Of a stretch of DNA of 64,000 nt, positions 58,165 through 64,000 are shown piece after piece. Below the pieces are notes generated by a model. The model ran no database searches. It was not told where the DNA came from and saw nothing but the letters and a program-made list of their open reading frames with translations. Source of the DNA: Rhodospirillales bacterium (GTDB taxonomy: Bacteria; Pseudomonadota; Alphaproteobacteria; Rhodospirillales; Magnetospirillaceae); NCBI GenBank assembly GCA_019455065.1, contig JACFNC010000001.1:310001-374000 (forward strand). Reading direction: 5' to 3'. Every line of letters starts with the position of its first letter. Position 1 is the first letter of the stretch. The position numbers and the translations under genes are program-made.

Positions 58165-59556
58165 TCAGCCGTAGATTACCGACGGTAGCCAGGTCGCCAA
58201 CTCGGGAAACCAGAACAAAATCACCATGGCGACGATCTGCAACAGCACGAACGGAGCCACCCCACGGTAGATCTGTCCGGTGCTTACCGCTGGCGGGGCG
58301 ACGCCACGCAGGTAGAAGAGCGCGAAACCGAAAGGCGGGGTCAGAAAGCTGGTCTGCAAATTCATTCCCACCATCACACCCAGCCAAACGGGCGGAAGGT
58401 CCATCGCCAAAAGCACAGGCGCGGTAATGGGAATGACGATGAAGATGATCTCGAACGTATCGAGGATGAAGCCTAGGACGAACATGATGGCCATGACCAC
58501 CAGGACGGCTCCCCAGACGCCACCCGGCAGGCCACCCAGGAACTCGTCCACCAAGCGGTCGCCTCCCATCATTCGGAACACCAGCGAGAACACCGATGCG
58601 CCGAAGAGAATGACGAAGACCATCGACGTGATTTCGGCGGTCGCCCGGCAGACGTCCCGCAACACCCCGAACGAGAAGCGTCCCCGCGCCATCGCCAGGA
58701 CTGTCGCGCCGATCGCCCCCACGGAAGCCGATTCGGTCGGGGTGGCGATGCCGGCCAGGATCGAGCCCAGCACCGCTACGATCAACAGGAACGGTGGCGC
58801 AAGGGTAATCAAGATCTGCATCGGCAGATCGCGCTTCTCCTGCGCGGACATCTCGAGCGCCGGGCACGCCTTCGGATCGAAGATCGCCTTTACGATCATC
58901 CAGAGAGCGTACAGGAGGACGAGCAGCAGCCCGGGCAGGAAGGCGCCTGCGAAAAGATCGCCGACCGAGACCGGGACTGGAGCGAAGTTGCCCTTGTCCA
59001 TCTGCACCTGGGCGTTGATCCCCTGGAGAATGTCGCCCATGAAGATGAGGACGGTGGACGGCGGGATGATCTGTCCCAGGGTGCCGGAAGCGCAGATGAC
59101 GCCGGTGGCGAGCTTGGGGTCGTAGCCAGCCCGCAACATCGCCGGCAGACTGAGTAGACCCATGGTCACCACGGTGGCGCCGACGATCCCGGTGGATGCC
59201 GCCAACAGCGCCCCGACAAGAATCACAGATAGCCCAAGACCGCCGCGCAAGCTGCCGAAGAGTTGACCCATGGTGATCAAGAGCTGTTCGGCGATCTTCG
59301 ACCGCTCCAGCATCACTCCCATGAAGATGAACAAAGGCACCGCAACCAGCACCTCGTTGACCATGACGCCGAGATACCGGGACGCCAGGCTGCCGAGATT
59401 GCTGGGGTCGAACACGCCCAGCCAATAACCGACGAGGCCGAACAGGAGCGAGGTTCCCGCGAGCGTGAAGGCCACGGGGTAGCCGAGCATCAACACACCG
59501 ATGATCCCGAAGAACATCGTGATGCTTAGAACTTCACCGATCAGGACGGGGTCCAT
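58165..59556 (-). CDS. TRAP transporter large permease (DctM family)
   Basis: A 463-residue 12-helix permease of the DctM family. N-terminal MFFGIIGVLMLGYPVAFTLAG and the repeated hydrophobic segments with GATVVTMGLLSLPAMLRAGYD, as well as NLQTSFLTPPFGFALFYLRG near the C-terminus, are typical. The start is ATG directly after the dctQ TAG. It forms the Na+-driven channel together with the small permease. Confidence 0.95.
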   Translation of the reverse strand: MDPVLIGEVLSITMFFGIIGVLMLGYPVAFTLAGTSLLFGLVGYWLGVFDPSNLGSLASRYLGVMVNEVLVAVPLFIFMGVMLERSKIAEQLLITMGQLFGSLRGGLGLSVILVGALLAASTGIVGATVVTMGLLSLPAMLRAGYDPKLATGVICASGTLGQIIPPSTVLIFMGDILQGINAQVQMDKGNFAPVPVSVGDLFAGAFLPGLLLVLLYALWMIVKAIFDPKACPALEMSAQEKRDLPMQILITLAPPFLLIVAVLGSILAGIATPTESASVGAIGATVLAMARGRFSFGVLRDVCRATAEITSMVFVILFGASVFSLVFRMMGGDRLVDEFLGGLPGGVWGAVLVVMAIMFVLGFILDTFEIIFIVIPITAPVLLAMDLPPVWLGVMVGMNLQTSFLTPPFGFALFYLRGVAPPAVSTGQIYRGVAPFVLLQIVAMVILFWFPELATWLPSVIYG

Positions 59557-60105
59557 CTAGTGCGCCCCCTCGTATTCGAGGGTGGGCGGAATAAGGTCGG
59601 ACCGGCCGCCAAGGACGAGGATGCTGCGGCCGGCGACCGCCAGTCCCTGCAGACCGACCGAGCCCGCGAAGACGATCAGGAAGGACTTGATTATGAACAG
59701 TCCCTCCAGCCCGCCGGCGTTGCGCGAACTCTCGCGGATTACCCAGGACTCGGCCACGTAGGGCCAACTCCATACGATGACGACGACGACGAATGGGATG
59801 AGAAAGACCAGCGTACCGAACAAATCGACCCAGGCCTTGGCGCGCAAACTCGCCGGCCTGTAGAAGATGTCGACGCGGACGTGGCCGTTCCTCAGGAAAG
59901 TGTAGCCGGCGACGCCCGTAAACATCGCGGCGTTCAGCCACACGTAGAGGTCCTGCATCCAGACATGGCCCATGTTGAAGCCATACCGCAGGACGACCAC
60001 GGCGAAACAAACCAGGACCACGCCCAGGCTCAACCAGGACAGCGCCCGGCCAATTGCGAGATTGACCCAGGCGAGAACGGTGATCGAGCGGGCGAGCGTC
60101 TGCAA
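59557..60105 (-). CDS. TRAP transporter small permease (DctQ family)
   Basis: A 182-residue four-helix protein. Segments LSWLSLGVVLVCFAVVVLRYGFN and FLRNGHVRVDIFYRP are characteristic of DctQ. The start codon is TTG at 60105, about 11 bases after GGGAGGG; no better in-frame ATG lies before the first helix. It is 39 bases downstream of bioY. Confidence 0.92.
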   Translation of the reverse strand: MQTLARSITVLAWVNLAIGRALSWLSLGVVLVCFAVVVLRYGFNMGHVWMQDLYVWLNAAMFTGVAGYTFLRNGHVRVDIFYRPASLRAKAWVDLFGTLVFLIPFVVVVIVWSWPYVAESWVIRESSRNAGGLEGLFIIKSFLIVFAGSVGLQGLAVAGRSILVLGGRSDLIPPTLEYEGAH

Positions 60106-60144
60106 TCTAGGTGATCCCTCCCCGAACGACGCCCGCCCTGTGGA

Positions 60145-60735
60145 TCAGCCGCGCCAAGCCTTGACCCGGCGCCACGCGAGCGGCATGACCGCCGCGCCCA
60201 AGCCGATCTTCAGTACCGACGCCAGCAGGAAAGGCACCAACCCAAAGGTAACCGCCTTTTCGAAACCAATCAGCCCTGCCAACCAGCCAAGGCCGAACAC
60301 GAAAATCAACGCGGTACCGATGGCGTTAACCGCCAGGGCGGAAAGGAAGTTGCGATCCCATCCCCTCTCAGCCAGCCAGCCGGCCGTCATGGCCGCGACC
60401 ACGAAGCCGACCAGATAGCCGCCCGTGGGGCCCGCCATATAGGCGATCCCAATTCCCTTCTCCGGGGTTCCTGCGAAAACCGGCAGTCCGATGGCACCCT
60501 CGAGCAGATACAGCGCCACGGTGGCTCCGCCGAGGCGCCACCCATAGGCCATGCCGATGACGATGACGGCGAAGGTCTGCATCGTCATGGGCACCGGCCA
60601 AAACGGCACCTGGACCTTGGCCGAAAGCGTGAGAAGGGCCGTTCCGACGAGCGCCAGGGTCACGAGGCGCAGTGGGATGCGGCCGGCTGCCGGCCAAAGG
60701 GCGGAAATCATTGTAGTGGTGCCAGAATTCGCCAT
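60145..60735 (-). CDS. bioY: Biotin transporter BioY (ECF S-component)
   Basis: Membrane substrate-binding protein for biotin, 196 residues with six hydrophobic helices. The FWPVPMTMQTFAVIVIGMAYGWRLG segment and GPTGGYLVGFV are BioY hallmarks. No bioM or bioN energy-coupling genes are nearby, so it may act alone or use a shared ECF module. Upstream, no clear BioR site was recognised. ATG 60735 with GGAG 12 bases upstream. Confidence 0.94.
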   Translation of the reverse strand: MANSGTTTMISALWPAAGRIPLRLVTLALVGTALLTLSAKVQVPFWPVPMTMQTFAVIVIGMAYGWRLGGATVALYLLEGAIGLPVFAGTPEKGIGIAYMAGPTGGYLVGFVVAAMTAGWLAERGWDRNFLSALAVNAIGTALIFVFGLGWLAGLIGFEKAVTFGLVPFLLASVLKIGLGAAVMPLAWRRVKAWRG

Positions 60736-60795
60736 GCCTTTTACTCCAACAAAAACCTGTGTTAGCGGCCAAGCCTTGATAACAGGGGGCGTCCG

Positions 60796-63018
60796 TCAAG
60801 TAAATTTATTTGCGCGCGGAAAGCCGGCCGGCGGCAGGCGCCCCTGCGTGGCGCGACGGCCCAGCCAGGGACGTAGATCCGTCTCGACGCGCATCCGTTC
60901 GCCGGACCGCCATTTCAGGCCGTCCGCAAGCAAGAACACCTTGACGTCGGCAAGCCCCCCGCCGCGATACTTCTGCAGAATGACTCCGCGGCCGCGGCTC
61001 ATCGCCGGCACATCCTCCAGGGGGAAAAGCAGCAGTTTACGGTTGTCGCCCAATACCGCGACGGTGTCGCCATCGGCCGGAATACAGAACTGGCCGCGGT
61101 CGCCGTCTTCCAGGTTGAGTACCTGCTTGCCGTTGCGAGTCTGGCCGATCACGTCGCACTCATCGACCCTGAACCCGCGGCCGCCCGACGACGCCACCAG
61201 CAACTGTCCACTGGGTCGGTGGACCATCAGAGCGGCGATATCGGCCTCGTTGGGCAGGTCGATCAACAAGCGCAACGGCTCGCCATGCCCCCTGCCCCGC
61301 GGCACCTTGTCGCCGGGCAGGGTATAGAAGCGGCCGTTCGTCCCGAAGATGAGAATCTTGTCCGTGGTCGATGCCGGCACCGCGAATCGCAGTCCGTCGC
61401 CCTCCTTGAATTTCCAATCGTCGGCGTTTGCTCCATGCCCGCGCACGGCACGGATCCAGCCTTTTTCGGAAAGGATCACGGTGATGTCCTCGCGTTCCAC
61501 CAAGGCTTCGAGCGGAACGACCACGGCCGAGGGCGCGTCTCCGATTTCGGTGCGACGCTGACCCAGAGCGGTGTCCTTGCCGAAACGCGCTCGGGTGTCC
61601 GCCAACTCTTCCGCTATCTTCTGCCACCGGCGCGGTTCGCTGGCCAAGAGATCCTTCAGTTCCTTCCGTTCGGCCTTGAGGGCGGCATGTTCCCGCTTGA
61701 TTTCCATTTCCTCGAGGCGCCGGAGGCTTCGCAGGCGCATGTTGAGGATGGCTTCGGTTTGAATTTCAGTAAGGTCGAACGCCTCCATCAAGCGCGCCTT
61801 GGGGGCGTCGTCTTCACGGATGATTCGGATCACCTCGTCCAAGTTCAGATAGGCGATCAGATAACCGGCCAGTATTTCGAGTCGGCGTTCGATCTTGCCC
61901 AGCCGATGGCGGCTGCGCCGCTGCAGGACGTCATGGCGGTGGTCCAGAAACGCTTGCAGGACCTCCTTGAGGTTCATTACCCGCGGCACGGTATCGGCGT
62001 CGAGGACGTTCATGTTGAGCGAGACGCGCACCTCGAGATCGGTCTGGCGGAATAGTTGTTCCATCAGCAACTCTGGCTCGACAGTCCGGTTTCTCGGCTC
62101 CAACACCAGCCTGACCTCGGTCGTCGATTCGTCGCGAATGTCGGCCAGCAGGGGAAGTTTTCGCGCTTCCATGAGCTCGGCGACCTTCTCGATCAGCTTG
62201 CTCTTCTGAACCTGATAGGGAATTTCATTGACCACGATCTGATAAAGCCCGTGGCTCAGCCTCTCCACCTGCCACCGCGCCCGCAGTCGGAATCCCCCCC
62301 GCCCCGTGCGGTACGCCTCGGCTACCACGTCGCGGGCTTCGACGAGCACTCCACCCGTGGGAAAGTCCGGGCCCGGCATACGGGCGAGAAGGTCGTCGAC
62401 CGTGCACTCGCGATGCTCAATGAGAAAACCCAGGGCATCGCAGATTTCGTCGACGTTATGCGGTGGAATGCTTGTCGCCATGCCGACGGCGATACCCGCG
62501 GCGCCGTTTGCCAACAGGTTCGGGAAGGCGGCCGGCATGACTACCGGCTCGTCCTCGCTGCCGTCATAGGTCGGGCGGAAATCGACCGCGTCCTCGTCCA
62601 GTCCTTCGAGAAGCGCCTGCGCAACCTGGGTCAGCCGCGCCTCGGTGTATCGCATCGCGGCGGCGTTGTCGCCGTCGATGTTGCCGAAGTTTCCCTGCCC
62701 TTCCACGAGTGGATAACGAACCGCAAAGTCCTGCGCCAGTCGCACCAGCGTGTCGTAGACGGCGACATCCCCGTGGGGGTGATATTTGCCGATCACGTCA
62801 CCGACGACGCGCGCGCACTTCTTGAAGCCCGAGGCGGGGTCGAGCTTGAGCTGCTGCATGGCGTAGAGTAGGCGCCGATGGACCGGCTTTAGCCCGTCCC
62901 GCACGTCGGGAAGCGAGCGTGAAACGATGGTCGACATCGCATAGGCGAGATACCGCTCGCCTAGCGCGTCGACCAGTGGAGTGTCCCGGATCTCCCCGGC
63001 CACGGCGGGTTCTGTCAT
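60796..63018 (-). CDS. parC: DNA topoisomerase IV subunit A
   Basis: Type IIA topoisomerase subunit that decatenates chromosomes, 740 residues. The catalytic tyrosine is Tyr124 ([10 protein letters not shown]). The C-terminal region has shorter beta-propeller repeats than GyrA and no clear GyrA-box, so ParC is the better call. In the quinolone region [12 protein letters not shown], Val85 occupies the place of E. coli ParC Ser80 and Asp89 that of Glu84. It is 36 bases from recO and 60 from bioY. Confidence 0.95.
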   Translation of the reverse strand: MTEPAVAGEIRDTPLVDALGERYLAYAMSTIVSRSLPDVRDGLKPVHRRLLYAMQQLKLDPASGFKKCARVVGDVIGKYHPHGDVAVYDTLVRLAQDFAVRYPLVEGQGNFGNIDGDNAAAMRYTEARLTQVAQALLEGLDEDAVDFRPTYDGSEDEPVVMPAAFPNLLANGAAGIAVGMATSIPPHNVDEICDALGFLIEHRECTVDDLLARMPGPDFPTGGVLVEARDVVAEAYRTGRGGFRLRARWQVERLSHGLYQIVVNEIPYQVQKSKLIEKVAELMEARKLPLLADIRDESTTEVRLVLEPRNRTVEPELLMEQLFRQTDLEVRVSLNMNVLDADTVPRVMNLKEVLQAFLDHRHDVLQRRSRHRLGKIERRLEILAGYLIAYLNLDEVIRIIREDDAPKARLMEAFDLTEIQTEAILNMRLRSLRRLEEMEIKREHAALKAERKELKDLLASEPRRWQKIAEELADTRARFGKDTALGQRRTEIGDAPSAVVVPLEALVEREDITVILSEKGWIRAVRGHGANADDWKFKEGDGLRFAVPASTTDKILIFGTNGRFYTLPGDKVPRGRGHGEPLRLLIDLPNEADIAALMVHRPSGQLLVASSGGRGFRVDECDVIGQTRNGKQVLNLEDGDRGQFCIPADGDTVAVLGDNRKLLLFPLEDVPAMSRGRGVILQKYRGGGLADVKVFLLADGLKWRSGERMRVETDLRPWLGRRATQGRLPPAGFPRANKFT

Positions 63019-63054
63019 AGGGTCCTCGGCAGGTGAACGACTAGATATAGTAGC

Positions 63055-63768
63055 TTAAGCCCCAAACCGGTCAACCAATCGCTGGCGAGCGGCGGGCATC
63101 AGGGCGTTCTGGGGAGCGAAAACGTGGCGTTCGAGAAAATAACCGGTGAGCGCGAGGGCATTGGAAATCTCTCCGTCGGACGCCGTTTCGCCCGTGAGTA
63201 GGAAACCTGGCAAGCCGAGCAGGCGGTCGCGATAGGGTGCGCCGGCAGCAGCCGAAACCGCGCGCCCCGAGCGCGGGGATACATAGATCAGATCTGACTG
63301 CAAGCCGGTCACCGCGCATTTTGCAAGGTCGAGTCCATAACCGAGCTCTTCCAGCAGACGTAGCTCCCAGTAGGCGTAGCGCGCCGCCCAGCCCGGCTTG
63401 GCCAGGGTCCGAAGCAGATCCCCCAGGGTCTCGTGGACACCAGGATTGGGTTCTCGTTCGGGCAGAGCGACGTCGGCAAGCGCGCAGGCCGAAGCCAAGC
63501 ATGCCAAGCGCCCGCCGTCGCCCAGGACCGCGGCGGCGTGGGCGGCCCGCAACTCGCAGCGCAGATGGCCCAGATGATCGGCCAGCCGCGCCTTCCACCA
63601 AGCCTCCACCTCGTTTCCGGGCTGTAGAACACCCCGCAATTCCCGCCCGGAGGCGCCCCGCACGAGGCCGGCCGTGCGGCCGTGATCGCGCGTCAGCAGA
63701 TGGACGATCGCCGCGCTTTCGCCATGTCGGCGCATGCTGAGGACGATGGCCTCGTCATTCCACTCCAT
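63055..63768 (-). CDS. recO: DNA repair protein RecO
   Basis: Recombination mediator that loads RecA with RecR, 237 residues. N-terminal OB-fold segment EAIVLSMRRHGESAAIVHLLTRDHGR, GRELRGVLQPG, and the C-terminal DLIYVSPRSGRAVS match the alphaproteobacterial form, which lacks the zinc cysteines. The era-recO-parC order is common. It lies 4 bases after era. Confidence 0.95.
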   Translation of the reverse strand: MEWNDEAIVLSMRRHGESAAIVHLLTRDHGRTAGLVRGASGRELRGVLQPGNEVEAWWKARLADHLGHLRCELRAAHAAAVLGDGGRLACLASACALADVALPEREPNPGVHETLGDLLRTLAKPGWAARYAYWELRLLEELGYGLDLAKCAVTGLQSDLIYVSPRSGRAVSAAAGAPYRDRLLGLPGFLLTGETASDGEISNALALTGYFLERHVFAPQNALMPAARQRLVDRFGA

Positions 63769-63772
63769 TGCA

Positions 63773-64000
63773 TCAAGGCTCGTAGTCCAGGCCCATCTCG
63801 CGATAGGCGGCCCGCTCCTCCAGCCAGTTCCCTCTCACCTTCACATGAATGAAAAGGTGAATGCGCCGCTCGAGAAGCTGTTCCAACTCGCTTCGCGCGG
63901 CTTCTCCGATGGCTTTGATTTGGCGACCGCCCTTGCCGAGCACGATCGGTTTTTGGCTGTCACGCTGCACGTAAACGACTTGGTCGATGCGCGCGCTGCC
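63773..64000 (-). CDS. era: GTPase Era, C-terminal part (5' end outside window)
   Basis: Ribosome-maturation GTPase binding 16S rRNA. The visible 75 residues are the KH domain: RIDQVVYVQRDSQKPIVLGK with GKGGRQIKAIG and the tail GNWLEERAAYREMGLDYEP. The open frame continues past base 64000, where the G domain should lie. Confidence 0.95.
   Translation of the reverse strand, partial: GSARIDQVVYVQRDSQKPIVLGKGGRQIKAIGEAARSELEQLLERRIHLFIHVKVRGNWLEERAAYREMGLDYEP

Noticed and set aside
60736-60795. BioR operator before bioY
   Set aside because: The expected TTATMKATAA-like palindrome was not found; only a loosely similar GATAAC occurs.

Overview
The window is a dense, high-GC (roughly 60-65% by eye) chromosomal segment of an alphaproteobacterium. 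It is most likely a free-living member of the Rhodospirillales or a neighbouring order; this is inferred from gene order, not from a marker phylogeny. Supporting features are the fused IspDF enzyme, the dusB-ntrB-ntrC-ntrY-ntrX-trkA-dat-hfq-hflX order, the rpmF-plsX-fabH-ihfA-merR order, a MucR/Ros regulator, an alphaproteobacterial ubiquinol-cytochrome c chaperone, and a Bpt-type aminoacyl transferase. No insertion sequence, prophage, CRISPR array, integrase or rRNA was seen. One tRNA gene, tRNA-Pro(GGG), is present.

Layout. 1-4664 (+): the end of tmk, then holB, metG, tatD and an MBL-fold hydrolase in a tight run. 4665-7650 (+): a tautomerase, mazG, an orphan lipoprotein and a short-chain dehydrogenase. 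7654-9067 (-): a conserved hypothetical and an inositol-monophosphatase-family enzyme. 9064-21696 (-): the nitrogen-regulation and RNA-chaperone block, with hflX, hfq, a HAD phosphatase, dat, trkA, the NtrY/NtrX and NtrB/NtrC two-component pairs, dusB and a CcsA/YpjD-like membrane protein. 21803-22954 (+): ispDF. 22951-27779 (-): cutA, tRNA-Pro, merR, ihfA, fabH, plsX, rpmF, yceD and the cytochrome bc1 chaperone. 27879-28358 (+): bamE, followed by tandem hairpins and then hppA (-), a proton-pumping pyrophosphatase of the K+-independent type. 30724-38170 (-): a FliL-like protein, thiL, nusB, ribH, ribBA with a degenerate second domain, ribE, ribD, nrdR, glyA and rpiB. 38555-39016 (+): mucR. 39013-42330 (-): a small conserved protein and a valine-degradation cluster. 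42595-46703 (+): a MetY-like sulfhydrylase, hemB and ggt. 46840-53436 (+): malonyl-CoA synthetase, aldehyde dehydrogenase, penicillin-acylase family protein and threonine dehydratase. 53433-53930 (-): a flavin reductase. 54135-56886 (+): motA, motB and bpt. 56986-60105: a TRAP transporter whose binding-protein gene faces the two permease genes. 60145-64000 (-): bioY, parC, recO and the C-terminal part of era.

Functionally this is mostly core metabolism: isoprenoid, riboflavin, fatty-acid/phospholipid, heme and one-carbon genes, plus replication, repair and nitrogen sensing. The catabolic and uptake genes (valine catabolism, malonate activation, TRAP uptake, gamma-glutamyl peptide hydrolysis) suggest a heterotroph using organic and amino acids. 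Many neighbouring genes overlap by ATGA or GTGA, which suggests translational coupling. I did not find a convincing new multi-gene system. The observations most worth checking are the degenerate GTP cyclohydrolase II domain of RibBA, the loss of GAFTGA in NtrX beside an intact NtrC, a valine at the quinolone-contact position of ParC, three convergent gene pairs sharing a 4-bp stop overlap, several unexplained inverted repeats in leaders, and the malonyl-CoA-synthetase/aldehyde-dehydrogenase pair.
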